Shown here piece after piece: positions 16,405 through 24,166 of a stretch of DNA of 64,000 bases. Under the pieces are notes generated by a model that ran no database searches, was not told where the DNA came from, and was given only the letters and a program-made list of their open reading frames with translations. Source of the DNA: an uncultured Actinomycetes bacterium. GTDB lineage: Bacteria > Actinomycetota > Acidimicrobiia > Acidimicrobiales > RAAP-2. The stretch spans positions 62,001 through 126,000 of the forward strand of contig CAITNF010000013.1 of the NCBI GenBank assembly GCA_903893745.1, read 5' to 3'. Each line of letters starts with the position of its first letter. Position 1 is the stretch's first letter. Position numbers and translations under genes: made by a program.

Positions 16405-17316
16405 TTAAGGGCGAATCCGTGCGCGAATTGCCGTAATCCACTGCGATGCGCTGGCGCGCGCGATCGCGACTTCCTCGCGACGATCCGCGGCGACCACTCC
16501 CGTGACGGGGTACGAGCCGAGAAACTTTACCTGGGCGACGTGCGCCTGCAGATCGGTGAGACAGTCCGCCACGAGTTGGTCCGCCACGTGACCTTCTAAC
16601 TCAATGATAAAGCAGTAGTCGCCAAGCCCACGCTTCGTTGGACGGCTCTCGAGTCTGGTTAGGTTGATATCACGGGCGGCGAAGTGACCCAAAATGGCGT
16701 AGAGCGAGCCCGGACGGTCCGCATCTTGAAAGCAGACAATGGTCGTGCGGTCGTGACCACTCGGGGCGGGCACTTCATCACGACCCACCAGCACGAAGCG
16801 CGTCGCGTTGTCACGATGATCCTCGACGTCCGCCTCAAGTATGTTCAGGCCAAAGATCTCTCCCGCTAAACGCGAACCAATCGCCGCCCACGGTTCACTC
16901 GATTCAGCAACCTCACGGACGGCCTGCGAAGTGGACGAGGAATGTTCAGTGGCGACACCCAGCGACTGCAGAAGCGTTCGACACTGGGCCAGCGCGTGCA
17001 CGTAGCTCAATACCTTGGTTACCTGCTGGCGCGTGACGCCCGGTCGCGCGAGTAGATGCAGCTGGATGGGCAGGACAATTTCTCGCTCAATCAAGAGTTC
17101 GTGATCGAAGATCAGACCGTCAATCGTCGCCGATACCGTTCCCTCAATGGCGTTTTCGAGGGGCACGAGACCCCGGTCCAACCGACCACTGGCCACGTCG
17201 CTCAAGAGATCGGCAAACGAGGGGCACGCGACCGCCTCAACCTGGTCAAGCGAGGTGACGGCCTCGTGTGAAAATGAACCTTCTGGGCCAAGGTAGCCAA
17301 CGCGCGCGAGTGTCAC
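16405..17316 (-). CDS. pheA: Prephenate dehydratase
   Basis: A 303-residue monofunctional prephenate dehydratase that makes phenylpyruvate for phenylalanine. The catalytic domain starts VGYLGPEGSFSHEAV and has the conserved NATRFVLVGR segment, whose threonine is catalytic. The C-terminal ACT domain contains DADRPGSLYAILGHF and the ESRP motif that binds phenylalanine for feedback control. No chorismate mutase domain is fused. The GTG start at 17316 follows a leaderless -10. It stands alone as a transcription unit. Confidence 0.94.
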   Translation of the reverse strand: MTLARVGYLGPEGSFSHEAVTSLDQVEAVACPSFADLLSDVASGRLDRGLVPLENAIEGTVSATIDGLIFDHELLIEREIVLPIQLHLLARPGVTRQQVTKVLSYVHALAQCRTLLQSLGVATEHSSSTSQAVREVAESSEPWAAIGSRLAGEIFGLNILEADVEDHRDNATRFVLVGRDEVPAPSGHDRTTIVCFQDADRPGSLYAILGHFAARDINLTRLESRPTKRGLGDYCFIIELEGHVADQLVADCLTDLQAHVAQVKFLGSYPVTGVVAADRREEVAIARASASQWITAIRARIRP

Positions 17317-17328
17317 CAGCGAATTCTA
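17317..17328 (-). promoter_or_regulatory. Leaderless promoter of pheA
   Basis: TAGAAT (17328-17323), then 6 bases, then GTG at 17316. Confidence 0.5.
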
Positions 17329-17404
17329 CGTGGTGCCTTGACCCCCTCTTTAACCCTCCAGGTCGGACCTAGCATGGTCAAGGACCGCTGGAAAGGCCTT
17401 GTCA

Positions 17405-18772
17405 ATGGGTAACCCAATGTTTAACTACAACGAAGCGCTGACCGACGAGATCTTTGAGTACTGTCGCGAGAGAATTTCGAAGCCAGTCCCCCTGGACTTT
17501 GGCAGCCTCTCGATAGATCCACTACCCGATATGGGAGATCTCTTAAGCGCGGAGGGCCGCGATCCGAGTGACGTGTTGGAATTCTTTCGCAGCAAACTTA
17601 CCCCTCACGTGGTCTCGATGGATTCACCGGAATTTCTCGCATTTATTCCGAACGCACCCACCAAAAATGCGCTGCTCTTTGACATGATCGTGGCCTGTTC
17701 AGGTCTCAACGGCACTAGTTGGCTCGAATCGGCGGGCGTGGTTATTGCCGAAAATCAGGCGCTGTCCTTTTTGGCCAATCGCGCAGGGCTTCCTCAAGGC
17801 GCGGGTGGCGCATTCGTCTCGGGCGGATCAATGGGCAATCTGGCGAGTCTCACCGTCGGACGTGACGTTGGCCGAGTACGCCGACCCGAGATTGCCTCCA
17901 GCGAGCTGCGCTTTGCGATTTCGGACGACGCGCATTCGAGCGTCGGTAAATCTCTGCACGTAATTGGTATTGAGCCGCTCCTGGTCGAGACCGATGATCA
18001 TCGTTTCACCCGTGAGGCCCTTGAGTTAGCTCTCGCCAACGACCCGCATCCCGAAACCGTGATTGGTGTGGTCGCCACCGCAGGGACGACCAACGCCGGC
18101 ATTATTGACGACCTCGAAGGGCTCGGTAGCTTTGCGCGCGCGCATGACCTGTGGTTCCACGTTGACGGCGCCTACGGCGGCGCCGCATTGTTGTCCAGTT
18201 CTCATGGTCCACTACTCGCGGGCATTCGCCACGCCGACAGCTTCGTCGTCGATCCGCACAAATGGCTCTTTGCTCCGCTCGACTGCGCAGCCCTCATCTA
18301 CCGCAATCCCACGGTGGCGCGAAAGATCCTGGCCCAACAGGCGAGTTACCTCGACGTCTTGCACTCGAGCGACGACGAGCACTACGAGTGGAACCCCTCG
18401 GACTTCGCCATCCACCTGTCGCGACGCGCCCGGGGTCTGCCGTTCTGGTTCTCGCTGGTGACCAACGGCACTCGCGCCTACGAGACGGGGGTCCAAGCGG
18501 CAATTGATTTGGCGAGTCGAGCCGCCACGATGATTGACGAGTTCGATCACGTGGAGTTAGTGCGACCCGTCTCGCTCTCGATCGTGCTCTTTCGCCGACG
18601 TGGCTGGTCGCCCGAGCAGTATCTCGAGTGGAGTCACCAACTCCTTCGTGACCAGATCGCCTTTGTGACGCCCAGTAAGTGGGAGGGCGAGACCGTCGCT
18701 CGCTTCGCATTCCTGCATCCCGACACCACCGACGAACTGGTACGCACCATTCTTGAATCGATGCGCGACTAG
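17405..18772 (+). CDS. Pyridoxal-dependent decarboxylase (group II, aromatic amino acid/glutamate type)
   Basis: About 455 residues, a fold type I PLP decarboxylase of the family that includes aromatic L-amino acid, histidine and glutamate decarboxylases. The PLP lysine is K286 in VDPHKWLFAPLDC, and the cofactor-binding aspartate is in FHVDGAYGGAALL. The run SGGSMGNLASLTVGRD and the DAHSSVGKSLHVIG segment are typical. The substrate cannot be set by eye; N-terminal EFLAFIPNAPT resembles the aromatic group. ATG 17405 is preceded by GGAAAGG with good spacing. Its 3' end overlaps an agmatinase-like gene on the other strand by 4 bases, which may hint at amine metabolism but the genes are convergent. 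Confidence 0.86.
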   Translation: MGNPMFNYNEALTDEIFEYCRERISKPVPLDFGSLSIDPLPDMGDLLSAEGRDPSDVLEFFRSKLTPHVVSMDSPEFLAFIPNAPTKNALLFDMIVACSGLNGTSWLESAGVVIAENQALSFLANRAGLPQGAGGAFVSGGSMGNLASLTVGRDVGRVRRPEIASSELRFAISDDAHSSVGKSLHVIGIEPLLVETDDHRFTREALELALANDPHPETVIGVVATAGTTNAGIIDDLEGLGSFARAHDLWFHVDGAYGGAALLSSSHGPLLAGIRHADSFVVDPHKWLFAPLDCAALIYRNPTVARKILAQQASYLDVLHSSDDEHYEWNPSDFAIHLSRRARGLPFWFSLVTNGTRAYETGVQAAIDLASRAATMIDEFDHVELVRPVSLSIVLFRRRGWSPEQYLEWSHQLLRDQIAFVTPSKWEGETVARFAFLHPDTTDELVRTILESMRD

Positions 18773-19779
18773 CGGCCTTCGAGCAGAGGCCGCGACGGCG
18801 TGCGAGTGACCTCACCACGCGCTTGGGCGCGGCGCCAGGCAATTCCCCCGAGGGCCTCAAGGACGACACGATTACCTAAGTAGGCCGTAATTTCGGCGTG
18901 GTCGTAGGGGGGCGCAACTTCGACCACATCAATTCCCCCGAGTGGCGACTCCATAGCCAAACGTCGAACCGCGTCAAGTAGTTGACGGCTGGAAAGCCCC
19001 CCGGGTTCGGGGGTTCCCGTTCCCGGTGCCGACCCCGGGTCTACGACGTCGACGTCAACTGACAAAAAGATTGCGTCACAGTCCGAGGTCGCGATTGCCA
19101 TGGCTTCGTCGAGCACTGCGTCAAGACCGCGAGCAACAATCTCGCTCATCTCGAAGCAACGCATCCCCTGTTGAGCCATCCAGTCCAGCGTTTCGGGTTC
19201 GGGCCAGTAACCACGCAGGCCAATCTGCAAGAAGCGATCGCCTCGACAGGCACCCGACTCAATAAGTCGGCGCATCGGGGTACCGTGACCGTAGAGCGAA
19301 CCCATCTGATTCTCGGCGGTATCGGCGTGTGCGTCGAAGTGAATCACCGCCACGCGGCCCCAACCAACATGACGCGCCAGGCCCGTCACGTCCGCCAGCG
19401 CAATGGTGTGATCGCCCCCCAAGATGATGGGGATGACTCCCGCGCTCGCCACCGTTGTGACGCGCTCTTCGAGTGCGCGCAGTGAACGTTCGGTATCGCC
19501 CGAGGGCATCTCGACGTCACCCAAGTCGAGGACCCCAAGATCGACGAGTGGGTCGACACCGAGCGCCAGGCTGGGACGCTTACCGTCGTGGGGTAAGTAG
19601 TCCGTGGTCCGCATTGCTTGCGGACCAAATCGAGCGCCCGACCGGTGCGAGGTCCCACCATCAAAAGGTGCTCCAATGATGACGGCGCCCGCGCTGCGCC
19701 ACGACGACGCGTCGTCCGGGTCGGCCGCGGGAATACCCAAAAAGGTGGCATCTGGACCGTAGAGATTACCGATTCTCAT
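18769..19779 (-). CDS. speB: Agmatinase / arginase family ureohydrolase
   Basis: A 336-residue ureohydrolase with the full two-manganese site: the histidine in GGDHTIAL, HFDAHADTAEN, and SVDVDVVDPGSAPGTGTPEPGG. The family splits guanidino compounds into urea and an amine or amino acid; agmatinase makes putrescine from agmatine. Close relatives act on guanidinobutyrate, guanidinopropionate or formiminoglutamate, so the exact substrate is open. AAGGAG lies 5 bases before the ATG at 19779. No other polyamine gene is adjacent on this strand. Confidence 0.82.
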   Translation of the reverse strand: MRIGNLYGPDATFLGIPAADPDDASSWRSAGAVIIGAPFDGGTSHRSGARFGPQAMRTTDYLPHDGKRPSLALGVDPLVDLGVLDLGDVEMPSGDTERSLRALEERVTTVASAGVIPIILGGDHTIALADVTGLARHVGWGRVAVIHFDAHADTAENQMGSLYGHGTPMRRLIESGACRGDRFLQIGLRGYWPEPETLDWMAQQGMRCFEMSEIVARGLDAVLDEAMAIATSDCDAIFLSVDVDVVDPGSAPGTGTPEPGGLSSRQLLDAVRRLAMESPLGGIDVVEVAPPYDHAEITAYLGNRVVLEALGGIAWRRAQARGEVTRTPSRPLLEGR

Positions 19780-19814
19780 AACACTCCTTGTTGGAACGTA
19801 GCACTATTTCTCTT

Positions 19815-20699
19815 TCAACCTTGTGCCGCGTCGCGCCACGCGGCGCACAGCTCATCGAGATTTTGGTGCACCAACGAGAGATGACCCTCGCCGGCCTCTC
19901 GACGCACGCGTGCGTGGGGAATCGTGGCACCTAGCCACTCTCCGTGGGAGGGTGGCGCCATCAGGTCTTGGTCAGCAAACCACACGTGCACCGGCACCGT
20001 GATGGTCGCCACGTCAAACCCCCACGAACTCATGAAGGCCTGATCGTCATCGTAAAATCCACGCCAACCGCCCGCGAAAGCGTGACACTCGTCCTTCGCC
20101 ATTGCCGCTCGAGCGGGTTCGTCAGCGAGCACGGCCTTGTCGGGGTCCGAGAGCAACCCACCAAAGAGTTGCACAATGTTGTCAGCCGTGGCCGCGCCAA
20201 ACTCGGCGGCCAGACTCGCCATGTGTTGCTCATAGTGCGGTCCGCCTTCACGGGCCAACGCAAACTCTTCGAGGTTTTCGGGTCCCATTCCGGCGGTCCA
20301 ATCAAAGTCCGCGTCGATTGGTGCCACCCCCGCGAGTGACCACGCCGCGCGACACCGTGGCGCGTCGAGTGCGCCACAGGCCAGGCTGTGAGGACCGCCG
20401 CCCGACCAACCCGCGGCCACGTACGAATCACGCCCCAACGCGTCGAGCACTGCGCCCACGTCCCTCACCACCGAACTCACCGATCGTCCGGCGTGACGCG
20501 TTGAAAGTCCGTAACCAGCTCGTGACATGGTCACCACGCTGAGGCCCGCTCGAGTAGCCGCATCATCAAAGAGTTCACCGGTGAGGTAGGAACCCGGCGT
20601 GCCGTGATGGAAGAAGACGGTTGGGCCACTTGGCGCGCCAAAGACTCTGGTTTCTAGCACCCGACCATCGCTGGTCTCTACGAGTTGTTGCTGCTCCAC
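19815..20699 (-). CDS. Alpha/beta hydrolase
   Basis: A 294-residue alpha/beta hydrolase. The oxyanion HG motif is in VFFHHGTPGSYL, the nucleophile elbow is GWSGGG, an acid is likely in HVWFADQDLMAP, and the histidine is in GEGHLSLVHQ. These spacings match the general family of peroxidase-like or epoxide-hydrolase-like bacterial hydrolases; the substrate is unknown. GGAGGA sits just before the GTG start. It lies 36 bases upstream of the agmatinase-like gene on the same strand and could share its message. Confidence 0.82.
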   Translation of the reverse strand: MEQQQLVETSDGRVLETRVFGAPSGPTVFFHHGTPGSYLTGELFDDAATRAGLSVVTMSRAGYGLSTRHAGRSVSSVVRDVGAVLDALGRDSYVAAGWSGGGPHSLACGALDAPRCRAAWSLAGVAPIDADFDWTAGMGPENLEEFALAREGGPHYEQHMASLAAEFGAATADNIVQLFGGLLSDPDKAVLADEPARAAMAKDECHAFAGGWRGFYDDDQAFMSSWGFDVATITVPVHVWFADQDLMAPPSHGEWLGATIPHARVRREAGEGHLSLVHQNLDELCAAWRDAAQG

Positions 20700-20732
20700 G
20701 ATTCCTCCAGTCTCATCTGCACCACCTCACCC

Positions 20733-20744
20733 TAGACTTTGCTC
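20733..20744 (+). promoter_or_regulatory. Leaderless promoter of the SRPBCC gene
   Basis: TAGACT, then 6 bases, then the ATG at 20745. Confidence 0.5.
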
Positions 20745-21176
20745 ATGTCAGAAAACCGCTCCGTCAGTGCCACCCGTGTTATCGCGGCTCCCGCGAGGAC
20801 CATCTTTGATCTACTCGCCGACCCTCGTCGCCACTGCGAGTTTGACGGGTCCGGAACGGTTGGCCAGATCAAGAAGGCGCCTGAACGTCTCTCGCTGGGA
20901 GCCACCTTCTCGATGAATATGAAAATTGGTATTAGCTACCTGACTCGAAACAAAGTCGTGGCCTTCGAGGAGAATCGCGTAATTGCGTGGCACCACTACG
21001 CCCAATTCGTGTGGCGTTACGACCTCGAAGAGGTCAGTGGAGGCACCAAAGTCACCGAATCATTCGACTACAGCAAACCGTGGGGGGCGCTCATCGTGCC
21101 CCTCGGATGGCCCGAGCGAAACCGCCTCGCCATGGAGGCCACGCTGGCTCGAATCGAGCAACTGGTTACTTCGTAA
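20745..21176 (+). CDS. SRPBCC family protein (polyketide cyclase/dehydratase-like)
   Basis: A 143-residue protein with the START/Bet v1-like fold. It begins with the usual strand SVSATRVIAAPARTIFDLLADPRRHCEFDGS, has the central FSMNMKIGISY and NRVIAWHHY strands, and ends with the long C-terminal helix (NRLAMEATLARIEQLV). Such proteins bind hydrophobic ligands in a cavity; no ligand can be predicted. The 3' end overlaps the convergent DUF3048 gene by 11 bases. Confidence 0.82.
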   Translation: MSENRSVSATRVIAAPARTIFDLLADPRRHCEFDGSGTVGQIKKAPERLSLGATFSMNMKIGISYLTRNKVVAFEENRVIAWHHYAQFVWRYDLEEVSGGTKVTESFDYSKPWGALIVPLGWPERNRLAMEATLARIEQLVTS

Positions 21177-22170
21177 TCGTTAACGGTACGCCCAGATTCA
21201 GCAGCTCGACCCAGGTCTGACCGGGCGTCACATCAATCGTGGCGCCCGACTTCGTGTGATACGTCACGACGTCCGACTTTGACGAACCGCGCGACCAGGT
21301 GCCCTTTACTTCTTTGCCTTGCGTGAAGATGGCCACCGGTCCCGAACCTTGCAGGTTGGCGTACGACGCCATCGTGCCAATTCCGTGGACGTAGTCAGCC
21401 CACATGACCACCACGTTCTTGGGTGATTCACGAACACCCGTCCCGGTGACATCGGCCTTGCCAAAGAGTGTGCGGTCCCATGAACCAGTAGTGGCGTTCC
21501 AGCTCCAGCTCACGGGGTAGATACTCGGGAACGGCACGACAAAGCGCTTCACTGGTGAGCCGGTCACTAACTGACCAGTCGGACGATACGAGAAGAGTGC
21601 CGGTGGTGGTATGGGCTTTCCGCCAAAGGCAAAGAGCTGCGGCGCACGGGCGTAGAGATTGTGGGGAGCGTAGCGAGTGGGATCACGGAACATTCCCGCG
21701 CCCGCGCTCGATTCATCGATTAGCTTCACCGGCGCTTGGGAAATACTGGCGACCGCGTACGCGGCACCACCGGAGTAGGCAAAAATACCGCCCAGGGGCC
21801 AGACCACTTGGGTGTCGGTCGGACGCACCGAGCGAACTGGCCCGAGTTTGGCGGGCACGTGTGAATTAAAAATCGCCGCCAGACGGGTAATGCCACCATT
21901 GACAATCTCTTCATAAACCACGTCAGCCAGATTCACGCCCCACTGGGGCAACGCGTCAGGCGTATTTTCAATCTTGACGGTCAATGCGGCCCGCTTGACT
22001 GCCCCGCCACTTGGATCAACGAGTCCCGTCAGTGGTGCAATGACTGGTGGCGACATCGTGGTAGTCGATGGTGTACCGGGCGTCGGCGTTGACGAACTCT
22101 TCTTGTGGAGATAGCCGTATCCTCCACCCAGTACTGCAGCGATAAGAACGAGTAAAAGGATTTTGCGCAC
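21166..22170 (-). CDS. DUF3048 domain-containing secreted protein (YerB-like)
   Basis: A 334-residue exported protein. The N terminus MRKILLLVLIAAVLGGGYGYL is a membrane anchor or signal peptide, followed by a Ser/Thr/Pro linker. The DUF3048 domain is recognised by PLTGLVDPSG, AALTVKIENTPDALPQWGVNLADVVYEE and AIFNSHVPAKLGPVRSVRPTD, then YADYVHG-like and the C-terminal GATIDVTPGQTWVELL. The family is widespread in Gram-positives; its role at the cell envelope is not known. The GTG start is placed by a leaderless -10 element. Confidence 0.85.
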   Translation of the reverse strand: MRKILLLVLIAAVLGGGYGYLHKKSSSTPTPGTPSTTTMSPPVIAPLTGLVDPSGGAVKRAALTVKIENTPDALPQWGVNLADVVYEEIVNGGITRLAAIFNSHVPAKLGPVRSVRPTDTQVVWPLGGIFAYSGGAAYAVASISQAPVKLIDESSAGAGMFRDPTRYAPHNLYARAPQLFAFGGKPIPPPALFSYRPTGQLVTGSPVKRFVVPFPSIYPVSWSWNATTGSWDRTLFGKADVTGTGVRESPKNVVVMWADYVHGIGTMASYANLQGSGPVAIFTQGKEVKGTWSRGSSKSDVVTYHTKSGATIDVTPGQTWVELLNLGVPLTITK

Positions 22171-22182
22171 ACGACAAACTTA
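22171..22182 (-). promoter_or_regulatory. Leaderless promoter of the DUF3048 gene
   Basis: TAAGTT (22182-22177), then 6 bases, then GTG at 22170. Confidence 0.5.
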
Positions 22183-22210
22183 GTGACTAGGCACGGTCAA
22201 AAGTAGTGTT

Positions 22211-22681
22211 TCAGCTCATCCTCACGAGATTCTTATAGATCACAGTGTGCGCGAGCTGCGTTTCATTGCTCACGTGTTCTGAACCCGGTACGACGAGCCA
22301 GCCTCGCGCCTTATAAAAGTTCAACGCCGTATCGCGTGCATTGGCCCACAGCTGCATCGCACCGTGTAACCGTAAGAACTCCTCGGCGTGCTCGAGGACC
22401 AACGCACCGTATCCACGAGACTGCACGTCGTAGTCAGTGGCCATGTAACGAAGTTGGTAGGCCGTCACCTCGGGGTTCACCGGGGAGGACACCAGATAGA
22501 ACGACGAGCTCACCACGATTCGATCGCCGAGAAGACCCGCGAAGTGCACCGTCGCCTCGTTTTGATCAAGGGGATGATCAACCGATTGGTTTGCGTCACC
22601 GTTGCGTAACACTCGACGTCGTAGGTCGTGCAGGCGACCGGCCACTACCGGTTCAACTCGAAACCCCGAGACCGACGACAC
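22211..22681 (-). CDS. GNAT family N-acetyltransferase
   Basis: About 157 residues from the GTG at 22681. The acetyl-CoA site is RYMATDYDVQSRGYGALVLEHAEEF (read in parts, with the Q/R-x-x-G-x-G/A loop QSRGYG), and the C-terminal motif ALNFYKARGWLV is typical of GNAT proteins. The open frame runs back to 22753 but that start would lie deep inside the upstream ClC gene; the GTG at 22681 just after the ClC stop (22689) needs only a short gap. The start remains uncertain. The substrate is unknown. Confidence 0.75.
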   Translation of the reverse strand: MSSVSGFRVEPVVAGRLHDLRRRVLRNGDANQSVDHPLDQNEATVHFAGLLGDRIVVSSSFYLVSSPVNPEVTAYQLRYMATDYDVQSRGYGALVLEHAEEFLRLHGAMQLWANARDTALNFYKARGWLVVPGSEHVSNETQLAHTVIYKNLVRMS

Positions 22682-22688
22682 CTTGGCC

Positions 22689-24068
22689 CTACGGTTGCGG
22701 GTGTTCGGGCAGACGGGCCGAGTAGATCGAGTAACCATCAACCTGGCGAACAATCAACGTCGCGATAGTTGTCGCTATGAGAATTGGGATAAGCAGAGCA
22801 AAGCCTCCGTGGGTGAGTTCCAAGACGAGCACGAGACCGGCCAAAGGTGCCTGCATCGACGCGCCAATCATCGCGGCGGCGCCCACAATGGCGAAGGCTC
22901 CAATTGGAGCACCCGGCCAGATATGAGTCCAGGCAATCCCGAGAAATCCACCCAACACCGCACCCGTGCTCAGAAAGGGTGTGAACACGCCACCCGCCGC
23001 ACCACTACCGAGCGTCGCGGCGGTCACCAACGGTTTGAGCGCGAAGAGCGCAAAGAAGAGCCCAATTCCCCCCACCCCCAGGAAGGCCTGGTGCGCCATC
23101 TCCTTGCCATTGCCAAAAAGTTGTGGGTACCAAATGCCGATTACCCCCACTGCGCCAAAGACGAGAGGCATCAGCCAGAGAATTCGTACGCCCGACGCTC
23201 GAAAGTGCGACACCCACCCAATGAGTCGCACGTACAGCACGGCCAAGAGCCCAATGATCGCGCCGGCCAATAGCGACCACACAAGAAGCGAGCTACTAAA
23301 CCGATAACTGGGAATATCGGCGTACGTGGCTCCAGTGGGCAGGTAGAGCCAAGCCACGACCGTCGCCACGACTGAACAGGTCAGTGCTGGTAAGACGGTC
23401 GGCAGCGCGAAGGTACCGCAGAGCACTTCAGCGGTGAAGATGGCGCCACCGAGGGGAACGTTGTACACCGCGGCGAGCCCCGCACCTCCACCACACGCCA
23501 CCAAGAGTCGGCGCTGAGCTGGGGAGAGTCGCAGCCAACGAGACAAGAGACTGCCCGACGCACCACCCATTAGTTTCGGTGCGGCCTCGCGACCCACTGA
23601 GGCGCCCAGTCCAATCACTATCTCCGACAACACCGAAGTCAGCAGGCTTCGTCGAATCGCCAACTGTCCGTCACCATTCCAGAGCGCGTCATCAATTTCG
23701 GACTTCTCATGACGCAGGAAACGACGAATGAGAAACCATCCAACGGCGCCCACCGATCCGGCGATGACCAGGGCCAGTACACGGTGTAGAGCCGACGAGC
23801 TCATCACGCCCTGTTCGAAGTTACCCTGGTGCACGCCAAAGGCGTAGTGCTCAGCCTGAGCCAGTACCCACATCAAACCATCACCAAAGAGACCGGTCGC
23901 GACCCCCGTCAAGATAACGGCGAGCCAAAAGACTGGGGTGAGTTCAGCTTCGCCATCGTGCGTGACGTTCGGCTGCTCCATAGCGCCACGACCCGACGCG
24001 ATTCGTTTCTTGATCACCGGCTGGGGGATGCGCTGCCGTTCACTCTCGCCGCGCCGTCTAATTACCAT
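22689..24068 (-). CDS. ClC family chloride channel / H+/Cl- antiporter
   Basis: A ten-or-more-helix membrane protein of the ClC family. The conserved loop SVGREAAPKLMGG stands for the GREGP-type motif, and GAAGGVFTPFLSTGAVLGG for the GxFxP motif near helix N; the central tyrosine region lies in the C-terminal helices. The GSGIP-like filter motif is not obvious, so ion selectivity is uncertain. There are no CBS domains. The start could be ATG 24068 (459 residues) or ATG 23981 (MEQPNVTHDG, 430 residues); the shorter form fits the family better, while the longer has a GAGGGG close upstream. Function may include acid resistance. Confidence 0.8.
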   Translation of the reverse strand: MVIRRRGESERQRIPQPVIKKRIASGRGAMEQPNVTHDGEAELTPVFWLAVILTGVATGLFGDGLMWVLAQAEHYAFGVHQGNFEQGVMSSSALHRVLALVIAGSVGAVGWFLIRRFLRHEKSEIDDALWNGDGQLAIRRSLLTSVLSEIVIGLGASVGREAAPKLMGGASGSLLSRWLRLSPAQRRLLVACGGGAGLAAVYNVPLGGAIFTAEVLCGTFALPTVLPALTCSVVATVVAWLYLPTGATYADIPSYRFSSSLLVWSLLAGAIIGLLAVLYVRLIGWVSHFRASGVRILWLMPLVFGAVGVIGIWYPQLFGNGKEMAHQAFLGVGGIGLFFALFALKPLVTAATLGSGAAGGVFTPFLSTGAVLGGFLGIAWTHIWPGAPIGAFAIVGAAAMIGASMQAPLAGLVLVLELTHGGFALLIPILIATTIATLIVRQVDGYSIYSARLPEHPQP

Positions 24069-24166
24069 TACCCCTCAGCTCCAACGAACGTGGCAATCGT
24101 ACCCCTACCTGACCGGTTGCGTCATGTTCAATCAGCCACTCGACAACCCGGAACGAACCGTCTCGA